Below are positions 46,794-55,744 of a DNA stretch of 64,000 nucleotides, one piece after another (positions within the stretch are counted from its first letter, which is position 1; each line of letters starts with the position of its first letter). The translations under genes were made by a program, and so were the position numbers. Below the pieces are notes generated by a model. The model did no database searches, was not told the DNA's origin, and saw only the letters and a list, made by a program, of their open reading frames with translations. The stretch is from Pedosphaera parvula Ellin514 (lineage in GTDB: Bacteria > Verrucomicrobiota > Verrucomicrobiia > Limisphaerales > Pedosphaeraceae): positions 1 to 64,000 of the forward strand of contig NZ_ABOX02000011.1 of assembly GCF_000172555.1 (NCBI RefSeq). Direction: 5' to 3'.

Positions 46794-47351
46794 ATGATTT
46801 CTCCCTCAAAAGAGATTTGGACAATCGGCCATTCAACTCGAAGTCTGGCGGAATTTACCGCCCTCCTCAAACAAAACCAAATTGAATCATTGGCTGATAT
46901 AAGGCGCTTTCCGGGCTCAAGGCGATATCCACAATTTGGGAGAGACCAGCTTGCTATGGGACTACAAAACGAAGGTATCGCTTATGAGCATTTTGAAAAA
47001 CTTGGTGGTCGTCGTGCCCCAGTGCCCGACTCTCCAAATACCGCCTGGCGCAACACAGGGTTTCGCGGTTATGCGGATTACATGGTGACGGCGGCTTTCG
47101 ATGAGGGAATTCGGCGCCTTATCATTTTGGCCGCGGCCAAACGCACTGTGATCATGTGCGCAGAAGCTGTATGGTGGCAATGTCACCGCTCCCTCATTGC
47201 CGACTACCTCAAAGCTTCAGGAATGGCTGTGTGGCACATCATTGGTGCTTCCAAAGTAGAATTGCATCCATACACGTCTCCAGCGCACCTTATTGATGGT
47301 CGTCTTTCCTACCGAAAGGAAGATTTCCAGCGGGAACTCCCATTGCTATGA
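46794..47351 (+). CDS. DUF488 family protein
   Basis: About 185 residues. The start at 46794 (MISPSKEIWTIGHSTRSL) is favoured over the ATG at 46773 because IWTIGHS is the family's N-terminal motif. Further markers are SLADIRRFPGSRRYPQFGRDQL, YEHFEKLGGRR, FRGYADYM, and MCAEAVWWQCHRSLIADYL with the family's C-(A/E)-x..CHR pattern. The domain is found in bacteria with a role that is not established; the conserved Cys-His pair has been taken to suggest a catalytic or metal site. Its last 43 bases overlap the last bases of the convergent topoisomerase gene, so the two stops cross. Confidence 0.88.
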   Translation: MISPSKEIWTIGHSTRSLAEFTALLKQNQIESLADIRRFPGSRRYPQFGRDQLAMGLQNEGIAYEHFEKLGGRRAPVPDSPNTAWRNTGFRGYADYMVTAAFDEGIRRLIILAAAKRTVIMCAEAVWWQCHRSLIADYLKASGMAVWHIIGASKVELHPYTSPAHLIDGRLSYRKEDFQRELPLL

Positions 47352-48436
47352 TTGGCTGCACCTTTCTCCCTTTCCAAACGTTTTTCAAGCATGGCCAAAA
47401 CAGCGGCTTCCTGCGGACTCAATTCCTGTAGAGATTCGGAGAGGACCTTTCCTGCTTGTTGAGTCAATGTTTCCACCAGCGCGGCATCCATGTACAATTC
47501 CAGAATTGCAGGATGCACATAACATTTTCGGCAAATCGTCGGAGTATTCCCAAGGCGTTGAGAAACTGATTTAATGGCCTGTATAACGTTCTTTTTCGCC
47601 TCCACCTCGCTATCGCACTTTTTAAATTCCTGAAGCGCTTGAGCAGCCAGGATTGTCCCAGCCCAGGTGCGAAAGCATTTCGCGGTAAAGTCCTCACCAG
47701 TAATTTCCTTTAAATATGTGTTAACATCATCCGAATCGACCTGCTTTCTTTGACCGTCATCGTCAATGTATTGAAAAAGTTCCTGTCCGGGCAGGTCCTG
47801 CACTCCTTTGACGATTTTCGCCAATTTTCGATCGTGAATGTCAATCTCATGATTCTTGCCACTCTTGCCTTTAAAATGAAAATGAAGCTTTGATCCGGAA
47901 ATATCCACATGCCGATCTTTCAAGGTAGTCAGCCCATAAGAACGATTCTCCTTCGCATACTCCTCGTTGCCTACGCGAATCAGGGTAACTTCCAAAAGCT
48001 TTACCACGGTGGCCAGCACCTTAGCCCGAGGAAATCCCGACAGCGCAAGATCCGCATCCACTCGCTGCCGAATTTGGGGCAAAGCTTTTGCAAAAGCTAT
48101 CATTTGGGCATATTTGTTTTGATCGCGGATTTCCCGCCACTTCGGATGATAACGATGCTGTTTTCGCTTGCGCGCGTCACGTCCGGTAGCCTGCAGGTGG
48201 CCATTCGCGTAAGGACAGATCCAAACCTCGGTCCAAGCCGGTGGGATTGCCAGGGAATTGATCCGGTCCAAGGTTTTTTCATCCGTCACTCGTTTGCCTT
48301 CCGCATCGATGAAACGAAAATCATCGCCCGCTTTCTCTCTCGAAATCCCCGACGTATCATCAGTTACATACCGCAATCGAACAATTTTAGCGGATTCAAC
48401 GGGATCCGGCATTGTAAGCAAAGCTCTATCAGACAT
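47309..48436 (-). CDS. DNA topoisomerase IB (eukaryotic/poxvirus type)
   Basis: About 375 residues. The start at 48436 (MSDRALLTMPDPVESAK) gives an N-terminus like that of bacterial TopIB. An ATG at 48412 (MPDPVESAK) is also plausible. The N-terminal domain has LRYVTDDTSGI, FRFIDAEGKRVTDE, and IPPAWTEVWICP followed by GHLQATGRDARKRKQHRYHP. The catalytic domain contains VGNEEYAKENRSYGLTTL, HFKGKSGK, then KCFRTWAGT (Arg of the active site), and the nucleophilic Tyr in TICRKCYVHPAILELY. The enzyme relaxes supercoils by a 3'-phosphotyrosine intermediate. Its 5' end overlaps the 3' end of the AI-2E-type gene by roughly 50-75 bases, and its 3' end overlaps the DUF488 gene. Confidence 0.93.
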   Translation of the reverse strand: MSDRALLTMPDPVESAKIVRLRYVTDDTSGISREKAGDDFRFIDAEGKRVTDEKTLDRINSLAIPPAWTEVWICPYANGHLQATGRDARKRKQHRYHPKWREIRDQNKYAQMIAFAKALPQIRQRVDADLALSGFPRAKVLATVVKLLEVTLIRVGNEEYAKENRSYGLTTLKDRHVDISGSKLHFHFKGKSGKNHEIDIHDRKLAKIVKGVQDLPGQELFQYIDDDGQRKQVDSDDVNTYLKEITGEDFTAKCFRTWAGTILAAQALQEFKKCDSEVEAKKNVIQAIKSVSQRLGNTPTICRKCYVHPAILELYMDAALVETLTQQAGKVLSESLQELSPQEAAVLAMLEKRLEREKGAANHSNGSSRWKSSFR

Positions 48437-50313
48437 ATTGTGCGGTTCGGGATTTGGGAACTGTATCCCGGCCCTGCGCTGGTTGTCGCAAGGGGTAAGA
48501 TTCGCTCCACCGCTAGTTTCAGACTGGTCACGATGTTGTCCGGTGATACCGCAGGAAAACGCCTTCGGATCTCCTGAGCATCCTGTTTTTCGTTCCACAA
48601 ACCAACTATGATCCTACTCTCGGGCAGGTCGGTCGCCAAACGCTTCAGAAGATGCCGGGCATGAAGCGACCGAGAGGGAGCGACGGCGGAGATACAGACA
48701 ACATTCGCCTTTTCATTCTTAATTAAGTCCGCCTTTTCTGAAATGAAGGCGGAAGCTGGGACCACCTTCACCGGAATGCCCCGCTCATCCAACAACTGAG
48801 ACAACATTGTGGCTGCAATTTCATCCGCTTCGTTTCGCGCAGGCACACATAGAACTGGAAAGGCATTAATGACAGTTTCCGCGCCATGGTGATCTGCCGG
48901 CAGTGCGGAGCCACACGCATGCTCGCTTTCAAATCGTTCCTTGACCTCCTGGCTGTAATCGGCCAGGTCATCCACCAGGAACCGGACCGTCTGCACGATT
49001 TGTCTATGCTTAAGATCGTCCAGGGCTCCACGCTGGCGGTCTGCTTCAGCCAATGTTAAAGCGGGTATTACCATGTCATCATAAAGTTCAGCCAGCGATT
49101 TTTCCTTAAGATACTGCTCGCTGATTTCCGCAGCCTCCTCTTGATCCATGGCCAATAGGCGCTGATAAAACCTTGCAGGCGGGCTGAGAACGGGTTCATC
49201 ACCCAAAAGGATATTTATGAAGCTCAGAGCTGGAATGTACCTTCCCATCGTGACCAGACAGACAGTCAGGGGTGTGGAAAGAAGCAATCCAACGGGCCCC
49301 CATAACCAGGTCCAGAACACCGCGGCGAAAAGCACCGCCAATGGCGTTATACCGGTGGATGTCCCGTACAGCCATGGTTCCAAAAGATTCGCGACCGTAA
49401 GCTCCAATGCTCCGAATAGCCCGATTGTGAGCAGCGGTTTGGTCCAACCGGGATCCACAGCCAGCCCAAGAGCGAAAGGCATTGTCACAGCGACCCAAAT
49501 CCCCGCGTAGGGAATATAACGAAAAATTCCGGCCAGCAGTCCCCACAACAATGCGTTCGGAATTCCAATGAAATACAATCCTATCCCGGCCAAAATCCCA
49601 TAAGTGGCGTTCACCATCAATTGCACACGGAGGTAACGGCTGACTCTCTGTCCGGCATCATCCAACAACTGCGTGGTTGTGTTCAATTTTCCGGTGCCAA
49701 TCATTCGGATGAGTCGATCCCGCATGTCCTCCCGCTCCATCAGCATGAAGATCACAAAAAACACCACTACAAAAGCGTTGATGGCAATGCCCAAAAGTGA
49801 ACCCATTATTTTTTGGATTACTTCCACCGGCGACAGTGTTCCCCCCTTGATCTCCACGGGAACAGGCTTTTGCGTGCCCGCTGGTTGGGGTTGCTGTGGC
49901 TGGATTCCGGGAGGCGGCGTTATGTCCTTCTGAAATTCAGCGATCGTCCGATTTATTCGACTGAACTTTCCCTCTTGTCCAATGTGAAAAGATAAGAGTT
50001 TTTTATGGATGTTCTCCTGGTATTGCGGCAGTTTGCGAATGACATCGGCCGTTTGAAAAAACATCAACGCGCCTATCGCTCCAACCAGGGAGAAGGATAA
50101 CACAACAACCACCAACACCGAATGGAGGCGGCCAAAGTGCCAGCGCCGAAGATGGATAACAAGGGGACCAAGGAGAAAACTAAACAGCAATGCCAGGGCA
50201 AGGGGAACGAACACTTTCCGGGCGAAATAAAGTGCAGCGACCACAATGACCACGGCCAACATGGCCGCGCTTCCTGAAGAAGAAGAAGAAGAAGAAGAGG
50301 AGCGATTGGTCAT
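48364..50313 (-). CDS. AI-2E-type permease with C-terminal Rossmann-like domain
   Basis: About 649 residues. The N-terminus is MTNR followed by nine serines encoded by a (TCT) repeat. The first ~380 residues have the eight-helix pattern of AI-2E/YdiK/YhhQ permeases (GLLAGIFRYIPYAGIWVAVT, then LEPWLYGTSTGITPLAVL and WTWLWGPVGLLLSTPLTVCLV). Members transport or tolerate diverse small molecules; the substrate is unknown. Residues ~480-600 form a separate soluble domain (FPVLCVPARNEADEIAA, AATMLSQLLDERGI, VVCISAVAPSRSLHARHLL, SRIIVGLWNE), which has the alternating alpha/beta pattern of B12-binding or response-type folds, without the His-box needed to bind cobalamin. It ends within the topoisomerase reading frame. 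Confidence 0.85.
   Translation of the reverse strand: MTNRSSSSSSSSSGSAAMLAVVIVVAALYFARKVFVPLALALLFSFLLGPLVIHLRRWHFGRLHSVLVVVVLSFSLVGAIGALMFFQTADVIRKLPQYQENIHKKLLSFHIGQEGKFSRINRTIAEFQKDITPPPGIQPQQPQPAGTQKPVPVEIKGGTLSPVEVIQKIMGSLLGIAINAFVVVFFVIFMLMEREDMRDRLIRMIGTGKLNTTTQLLDDAGQRVSRYLRVQLMVNATYGILAGIGLYFIGIPNALLWGLLAGIFRYIPYAGIWVAVTMPFALGLAVDPGWTKPLLTIGLFGALELTVANLLEPWLYGTSTGITPLAVLFAAVFWTWLWGPVGLLLSTPLTVCLVTMGRYIPALSFINILLGDEPVLSPPARFYQRLLAMDQEEAAEISEQYLKEKSLAELYDDMVIPALTLAEADRQRGALDDLKHRQIVQTVRFLVDDLADYSQEVKERFESEHACGSALPADHHGAETVINAFPVLCVPARNEADEIAATMLSQLLDERGIPVKVVPASAFISEKADLIKNEKANVVCISAVAPSRSLHARHLLKRLATDLPESRIIVGLWNEKQDAQEIRRRFPAVSPDNIVTSLKLAVERILPLATTSAGPGYSSQIPNRTICLIELCLQCRIPLNPLKLFDCGM
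50270..50302. repeat. (AGA)n trinucleotide tract coding poly-Ser
   Basis: On the plus strand seven to eight AGA units run just inside the permease start, giving nine serines on the minus strand. Slippage would change the count in frame. Confidence 0.7.
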
Positions 50314-50548
50314 TGGCGCTGGCTATTGGGTGCTTACTGCAACGCGAGTCATACGGATTCCACGGGCATTAGGATTGTAAACTGCAAATCAATCTAAGCT
50401 GATTCCAAGCCTTTACCAATGGGCTGAATACCTAAGACACCGGCGAAGCGCGGTGTGAGGCTCATGAGTCTGATGGGATACAATTACGCGCTCCGTTTCC
50501 GATCATTTTGAAGGACGTTTTATAAGGATGTGGCAAGCCATTAGCCCA

Positions 50549-51265
50549 CTAGGCCATCAGGTCTTCCTGTATGGAAAGCCGGTCGTTCTTTGCCCTCACC
50601 TGTCGCACCCGTCTTTCGTGAGCAGCATGGTCGAGAAGTCGGCTAACCTCTCCATCTGGAATTTGAATAAAGTCCGAATACCAGGCCCCAACTGCATAAA
50701 AGGGTTCAGGAGTTAGCGCACAAATAACCGTATCAGCTTCGTTTCTCAGTTGGATACAGGTATCTGCCGAACCAATTGGCACTGCAATGTTAACAGATTT
50801 GGGTCCCCGCTTGCGAACGGCATGCACTGCCGCCCGCATGCTCGCGCCAGTAGCCAGACCATCATCAACCAGGATTACTGTGCGTCCCTCAATGGGGATG
50901 GCCTCACGGTTGCCGCGATAGATAAGCTCCCTGCGCTCCAACTCCTGCAATTTTTCCTGGGCCATCGCTTCGATCATGCGCTCGGAAATCCCCAGACGTT
51001 GAATGACTTCATCGTTAAGAACACGCACGCCGCCGGAAGCGACTGCACCCATGGCCAGTTCTTCATATCCAGGCACACCCATTTTCCGGACGAGAAAAAC
51101 ATCCATTGGGGCATTTAATAACCGAGCCACTTCGTAGGCAACCGGAACCCCGCCACGTGGTAGTGCCAAAACCAATACTGAGGGATCATCATTAAATTGC
51201 GTGAGTTTGGCTGCCAAAAATTGGCCGGCTTCATACCGATCCTGGAATTGGGCGGTTACAGTCAT
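50549..51265 (-). CDS. phosphoribosyltransferase-like protein
   Basis: About 238 residues. The start at 51265 overlaps the stop of the hydrolase gene as ATGA; the frame is open further upstream but within the hydrolase. The type I PRT fold is shown by LVLALPRGGVPVAYEVARLL, DVFLVRKMGVPGYEELAMGAV and the PRPP loop VILVDDGLATGASMRAA (~residues 125-140). A C-terminal addition follows (EPFYAVGAWYSDFIQIPDGEV). This type is often coupled or fused to a dienelactone-hydrolase-like partner in dormancy regulons of actinobacteria; here the pair remains two separate genes. The substrate base is unknown. Confidence 0.9.
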   Translation of the reverse strand: MTVTAQFQDRYEAGQFLAAKLTQFNDDPSVLVLALPRGGVPVAYEVARLLNAPMDVFLVRKMGVPGYEELAMGAVASGGVRVLNDEVIQRLGISERMIEAMAQEKLQELERRELIYRGNREAIPIEGRTVILVDDGLATGASMRAAVHAVRKRGPKSVNIAVPIGSADTCIQLRNEADTVICALTPEPFYAVGAWYSDFIQIPDGEVSRLLDHAAHERRVRQVRAKNDRLSIQEDLMA

Positions 51266-51927
51266 AAGGGATGGTGTTCGAGTGGATGCAGATGATTTAC
51301 AAACCATTCTGAAGCAAGGCGGGATACTCGTTCCAATGCCCCGGTTTCTGTAAATAAGTGGGTGGCACCGGGTATGAGTTTCAAAATCTTTTCGCACTGA
51401 AGCCGTGCGTATGCCTCTTCGTTTAAGGTGATTACTGGCTGGTCATTACCCCCGACAATGAGCAGTGTTGCTGCAGTTACCTTTTCGAGAGCGCTCCCGG
51501 CAAGGTCGGGTCGCCCTCCCCTGGACACGATGGAGTTGATCTTGTCTCCGAGTTCAGCCCCTGCCACCAATGCCGCCGCCGCCCCGGTACTGGAGCCGAA
51601 GTAACCAATACTTAAATGTCGGGCAAACTCCTGCTCAAGAACCCAGTGTGTTGCCTCGGCCAGTCGGCTAGCCAGAAGATCAATATCAAACCGCAGATGC
51701 CGGGTATATGCCTCAAGTTCCTCCTCTTGCGCAGTGAGCAGGTCAAAAAGTAATGTCCCAATTCCCGCCTCGTTAAGAACCCGGGCCACGTAATGATTCC
51801 GGGGACTATGCCTGCTGCTGCCACTGCCGTGCGCGAACACCACAAGTCCCCTCGGCTCAGGCGGTATGGCCACTTCGCCTTCCAGTTGGACCGGTCCAAC
51901 TGGAATAATTACCTGATTCGTTTGCAT
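51262..51927 (-). CDS. dienelactone-hydrolase-like alpha/beta hydrolase
   Basis: About 221 residues, soluble. The ATG at 51927 has an excellent ribosome site (GGAGG, six bases upstream). The alpha/beta fold is shown by LVVFAHGSGSSRHSPRN (oxyanion loop), LFDLLTAQEEE, the nucleophile region IGYFGSSTGAAAAL, a strand with TLLIVGGNDQPV (acid) and IPGATHLFTETG (catalytic His). The serine of GSSTGA takes the role of the usual GxSxG nucleophile. It is translationally coupled to the phosphoribosyltransferase by ATGA, so the two products are probably needed together. Confidence 0.9.
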   Translation of the reverse strand: MQTNQVIIPVGPVQLEGEVAIPPEPRGLVVFAHGSGSSRHSPRNHYVARVLNEAGIGTLLFDLLTAQEEELEAYTRHLRFDIDLLASRLAEATHWVLEQEFARHLSIGYFGSSTGAAAALVAGAELGDKINSIVSRGGRPDLAGSALEKVTAATLLIVGGNDQPVITLNEEAYARLQCEKILKLIPGATHLFTETGALERVSRLASEWFVNHLHPLEHHPL

Positions 51928-52172
51928 CTTGAACCTCCAGCTTTACATCCATCAATTAAATCTCGTTTCCATGTTCAGCAATTGCAGGCAAATCCCCATT
52001 TTTGCCTGATAAATACCCGTTGTACCAACATTTTTACTCTCGCCTATTTTCCGGGTGGTGCAACTGCGGCCGATGACAATTTCCATTTTTGAAGGTTACC
52101 AGGATCAATTGTCGATCTGCTTTTTTTGCTGGCTGATAGTTAATGGGATAGTAGCTTTCTTAAGGGTGAACT

Positions 52173-52535
52173 ATGGAAAAGATTTTTGCATTGAATGAAG
52201 CGGAACTGGAAGAAACCTTCAGCCGTTCATCCGGCCCGGGTGGACAGAACGTGAACAAGGTGGCAACCCGTGTGACCTTGCGTCATCTCCCTACAAACGT
52301 AACGGTATCTGTCCAGGACTCGCGTTCCCAGTTCATGAACCGCCAACTCGCTCGCGAACGGCTGTTATTGGCACTACAGAACAGGCACCAGGAAGCAAAG
52401 GATGCTGAAAAGCATCGGCGGGCAAAATTACGCCGCCAGCAAGCCAGGCGGCCAACCGGGTTGAAGGAAAGAATCCTCGAATCTAAACACCGTCGCTCCA
52501 AAGTGAAACGCGATCGCAAATGGTCTTCTGATTAG
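52173..52535 (+). CDS. ArfB/YaeJ-like peptide chain release factor
   Basis: About 120 residues, much shorter than RF1/RF2. The GGQ loop is complete: FSRSSGPGGQNVNKVATRVTL, which catalyses peptidyl-tRNA hydrolysis. The C-terminal half is a basic tail rich in Arg, Lys and Gln (HRRAKLRRQQARRPTGLK, SKHRRSKVKRDRK), fitting insertion in the empty mRNA channel of stalled ribosomes. It probably rescues non-stop complexes independently of tmRNA. The start ATG at 52173 follows AGGGTG by about five bases. Confidence 0.92.
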   Translation: MEKIFALNEAELEETFSRSSGPGGQNVNKVATRVTLRHLPTNVTVSVQDSRSQFMNRQLARERLLLALQNRHQEAKDAEKHRRAKLRRQQARRPTGLKERILESKHRRSKVKRDRKWSSD

Positions 52536-52735
52536 ATTTCCTAACCTAACCTTCTTTAGATTTCCTCTGCTGCTTGGAACCAACCCTCTTCTGAAGCTGA
52601 TCTTATAGTTCTTCATCGCAGATTGCGTGGCACGGAAAATGGTTTAGTTCTCTCAAAATCCAACGTGTGGCGAGTGAGAGGGTATAGGGCTCGCAATCAG
52701 GAACGATGTTCCCCGCACGAGAAGGAAGGAAACAT

Positions 52736-52987
52736 ATGAAAATTAGCCCCGAACCACTTCATCCCTTGCGTAGCTGGCGCGAACTCTGGCAGCCAGAACC
52801 CATGTCCTTTATCCATGGAATCCCGGGAGCAAGCCTCGGCTCAAACCCTCATCTGCAAACAGCAAAAGCGCTCTGCTTTTCACTGGATAAGCCATTTGTT
52901 CACTCGCAACGTGCAACGCTGAACGAGCAGCTCTCATTCAAGCATTGGCGAGGCAGCCATTCAGCCTATGGGGCTTGTTTCCTGTAA
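52736..52987 (+). CDS. small hypothetical protein, 83 aa
   Basis: Uncertain gene. The ATG at 52736 is preceded by a strong ribosome site (AAGGAAGG, about six bases upstream), the main support. The product (MKISPEPLHPLRSWRELWQP...) is not recognised, with no signal, membrane segment or clear domain. It could be a real orphan or a chance frame. No terminator follows. Confidence 0.4.
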   Translation: MKISPEPLHPLRSWRELWQPEPMSFIHGIPGASLGSNPHLQTAKALCFSLDKPFVHSQRATLNEQLSFKHWRGSHSAYGACFL

Positions 52988-53448
52988 GCTGCTGATGTTG
53001 ATAAAGTTGTCAATGTATAATAAAAACTGCCTATCAAGGTTCGACAACTGTCCAAGATTGAGCCAATCGTCCTAAGTCACCATACCTCTAAGGCTTGCCC
53101 TAGTTTAAATTCTCTCCCAGGTAGCCATTGCCCAGCCGCAATTTTCGTTTCAGTCAGCACTTTTTCAACCATTTCCGTTCGACGCTTCGTAAGCTATTTG
53201 TGTCCAAGGCCACGACAGTCAATAATGTTTTGAACTGAACTGCTTTCTGAGTTTTTCTCCCACTTTATTTGGAACCCGCCATCAAAGCAGTCAGAGCGCA
53301 TGGTTCCACCAGAGATTCGCCGACTGAACTGCCGGCTGGTTTGATCAAAAGGCCGCCAGGAATCAGGCATGCAGCATCACGGCACCGCAAAGAAAAACAT
53401 TGAGGATTGTTACACATTGGGAGGATGTCAGGAATTTGTCCGCTCGGC
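52988..53448. other. gap without confident gene
   Basis: A 461-base stretch between the small ORF and the rhomboid stop. It is AT-richer than its surroundings near 53000-53040, where tataat occurs, but no properly spaced -35 was found. A small inverted repeat (agttgtc ... gacaact) lies near its left edge. Nothing coding could be supported. Confidence 0.4.
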
Positions 53449-54348
53449 TCATCGGTGCCTAAGGCTTGATAAATACCCCCACGAGATCCCCATGATCAAG
53501 CCGACGGCATGTGCTGTGTTCGCAATGTTTCCTATCATGCCACTAAGACAAAGGAAAAACCAAATAATCATCATAACCACCGTAGAGTTATGTAGGTACA
53601 GGCCTGAGCCCGGATCACGTTTACCTCGGATCCAAATATACCCCATTAAGCCATAAACAACGCCGGACATTCCTCCAAAGTCTGGACTGCTAGCGAGATA
53701 CTGGCCAAGGTTTGAACCAGCGGCGAACACGACGATCAGAATCGCAAGGGTCAGACTGCTTTGCCGCCCTTCAATCATACTGCCAAGATCACGCAACCAA
53801 AGCATGTTGAAGAAAATATGAAGGAACCCGAAATGTATTAGCATGGGAGTGATTAGCCGCCACACCTCCCCATGTCGAATCTCTGGTAACCCCGCCTGCC
53901 AATGTATATAACCGCCAACTATTTCAAAGCGGGTAATAAACAGATCCATGATTGCCTGCTTGTTATCACCGCCTTTTGAAAAGATAAAAACAACCACGCT
54001 GGCGCAGATCAAAATAAACGTTAACGGTCCAAACCCGTAGGTGGTCAATGGCCGGAACAAATGCCTGCGCTCCTTCAATCTCTTTTCGTACGCGATCTGT
54101 TCCTTGCGCTTTTGCTCCCTTCGGTCTTCAGCTGCTGCGGCCGTGGCGCGAAATCTGGGCTCCTCTGGATTTTGCATGTACTGGACCAGGAGCGACTTTG
54201 CTTTGTCCAAATGCTCTTCGTTATGAATCCACACTGCCCACGAATCGTCCTTTTCCACTTCCACCTGATTATCTATCCCCAACGCGTACAGGTAGTCGCC
54301 AAAGGTCCGAGCCCTCGCTTCCCCTTCCAAATTCCCAATCATTCGCAT
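53449..54348 (-). CDS. rhomboid family intramembrane serine protease (GlpG type)
   Basis: About 299 residues. The N-terminal ~95 residues are soluble and begin MRMIGNLEGEARARTFGDYL, followed by a charged helical linker (RREQKRKEQIAYEKRLKER), in the GlpG style. Six membrane helices follow from ~105. Catalytic markers: RLITPMLIHFGFLHIFFNMLWLRDLG (HxxxN oxyanion area), FGGMSGVVYGLMGY with the nucleophilic Ser in GMSG, and the His in NIANTAHAVGLIMG. It cleaves membrane proteins within the bilayer. Its substrate is unknown. It is divergent from lepB across ~310 bases. Confidence 0.94.
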   Translation of the reverse strand: MRMIGNLEGEARARTFGDYLYALGIDNQVEVEKDDSWAVWIHNEEHLDKAKSLLVQYMQNPEEPRFRATAAAAEDRREQKRKEQIAYEKRLKERRHLFRPLTTYGFGPLTFILICASVVVFIFSKGGDNKQAIMDLFITRFEIVGGYIHWQAGLPEIRHGEVWRLITPMLIHFGFLHIFFNMLWLRDLGSMIEGRQSSLTLAILIVVFAAGSNLGQYLASSPDFGGMSGVVYGLMGYIWIRGKRDPGSGLYLHNSTVVMMIIWFFLCLSGMIGNIANTAHAVGLIMGISWGYLSSLRHR

Positions 54349-54660
54349 AGCAGTAGGAGACTACTCTCAAAAATCAGAGCGTAAATAGGAAATCAGATCA
54401 AAGGTTAAATAGCCGGGCGATGAAATGGAAAAATAAACCCAGGTGCATTGCGCTTCACACTCTTAATGTTATCTTCGTCCTTGATGCACGCACCGAGGTT
54501 TCACCGTGATTACGGAGAGATTCAGACCATCGGCAGGTCCACGGGGACAACCTCGACATTTCGTCATCAGGGAGAAATCTCCAGATTATTCCGTCTCCCG
54601 CTTGTGTTTTACCTGCTTCTCTGGTTTAGTTCTGCCGACACTGGGTGATAGAGCATAAAT
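54349..54660. other. gap between divergent rhomboid and lepB genes
   Basis: This 312-base region must hold both promoters, but no clear hexamers were found. A short hairpin (ggagaaatctcc) is seen near 54570. A plus-strand frame at 54448-54648 is not protein-like. Confidence 0.3.
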
Positions 54661-55206
54661 ATGGATGGCGAAACAAAGTCGACAGGGGTGCTTCATTGGT
54701 TAAAGGTCATTGTAGTTGGGCGCAATCCCAAGCGAACTGCCATTCGTCTTGCCATTCTAATCATCGGCAGTTTTATTATTTTTGGCTACGTCCTCTTTCC
54801 TGTTCGCATCTCCGGTATCAGCATGAACCCGACCTACGAGAATGGTAAGGTCAATTTCATCAATCGACTGGCTTATGTCTGGAGGGAACCTCGTCGCGGA
54901 GATATCGTCGGCATTCGCTATTCCGGAAAGCACCTGATGCTGATGAAACGGATCGTGGCACTGCCGGGAGAAACGGTTTCCTTTTCCAGAGGAGTTTTGC
55001 AGATCAATGGTCAGCCCATGCCGGAGTCGTATGTAAAACTGCGCAGCAAACTTTGGGACAGTGAAGGAGATCCCGAGTCTTGCAAAGTTACCACCTTGAA
55101 GGAGGACGAATATTACGTGGTGGGAGATAATCGGGAAATGGCTCCAAGGGACCATGACCATGGCATCGCTGAACGGAATCGTATCGTCGGAAAAGCGCTA
55201 TTATGA
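54661..55206 (+). CDS. lepB: signal peptidase I
   Basis: About 181 residues, with one membrane helix (~residues 27-47) before the catalytic domain. The nucleophile Ser lies in SGISMNPTYENG and the general-base Lys in MLMKRIVALPGETV. The conserved box D is represented by YYVVGDNREMAPRDHDHG, where the usual S-D-S-R is replaced by EMAPRDHD, a small variation. The protein releases exported proteins from their signal peptides at the periplasmic face. It overlaps the next gene by ATGA. Confidence 0.92.
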   Translation: MDGETKSTGVLHWLKVIVVGRNPKRTAIRLAILIIGSFIIFGYVLFPVRISGISMNPTYENGKVNFINRLAYVWREPRRGDIVGIRYSGKHLMLMKRIVALPGETVSFSRGVLQINGQPMPESYVKLRSKLWDSEGDPESCKVTTLKEDEYYVVGDNREMAPRDHDHGIAERNRIVGKALL

Positions 55207-55700
55207 AGATTGTTGTTCGTCTGGTTTTGTTGGTGGTTTTGGCTGCTTTGGGCTATTGGATTTACACTGTTCTTTTTCCACCAACAGAAGTTGTCATTCG
55301 CAAACGTCTCAACAAGATTGCAGAACTCGCTTCGTTTTCCTCCGGCCAGGGTAACATCATAAAAGTCGCCAATCTTGAGCGCCTTGGGACCTACTTTAAA
55401 GATAATGTCGAAGTGGTCGTGGATGTTCCCGGTTTTGGCCCCCATACTTTTAACCAAAAAGCCGAGTTGATGCAGGCTGCCGGAGCGGCCCGCTCAACCG
55501 TGCCAAGTCTAAACGCAAAGTTCATTGATATTAATGTGGACGTGGGCTCCGCAAAACATCTGGCGACCGCCGATCTGACGCTGGAAGCCAGCGTTGGCGG
55601 CCAAAAGGACGCCATCGTGCAGGAGCTGAAGTTCACCTTGGAGAATGTGAACGGCACCTGGCTGGTTGCGCGCATCGAAACTGTGAAGACCCTCAAATAG
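55203..55700 (+). CDS. anchored small protein, NTF2/SnoaL-like
   Basis: About 165 residues. It has an N-terminal membrane anchor (MKIVVRLVLLVVLAALGYWIY) and an external domain. The body has a helix-strand pattern (IRKRLNKIAELASFSSGQ, then VVVDVPGFGPHTFNQKAELMQAA, IDINVDVGSAKHLATADLTL, LKFTLENVNGTWLVARIETV) compatible with the NTF2-like cone. No catalytic residues stand out, so a structural or binding role is likely. It is translationally coupled to signal peptidase I by ATGA, hinting at a shared function at the membrane. Confidence 0.7.
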   Translation: MKIVVRLVLLVVLAALGYWIYTVLFPPTEVVIRKRLNKIAELASFSSGQGNIIKVANLERLGTYFKDNVEVVVDVPGFGPHTFNQKAELMQAAGAARSTVPSLNAKFIDINVDVGSAKHLATADLTLEASVGGQKDAIVQELKFTLENVNGTWLVARIETVKTLK

Positions 55701-55744
55701 GAGCCTCTCTGCAAACGACCACCGAAGCCGCAGTCGAGCACCTC

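Noticed and set aside
47293-47574. Plus-strand frame continuing past DUF488
   Set aside because: It is antisense to the topoisomerase gene and in another frame from DUF488.
54448-54648. Plus-strand frame of 66 codons upstream of lepB
   Set aside because: No ribosome site, no domain, and it lies where a promoter region is expected.
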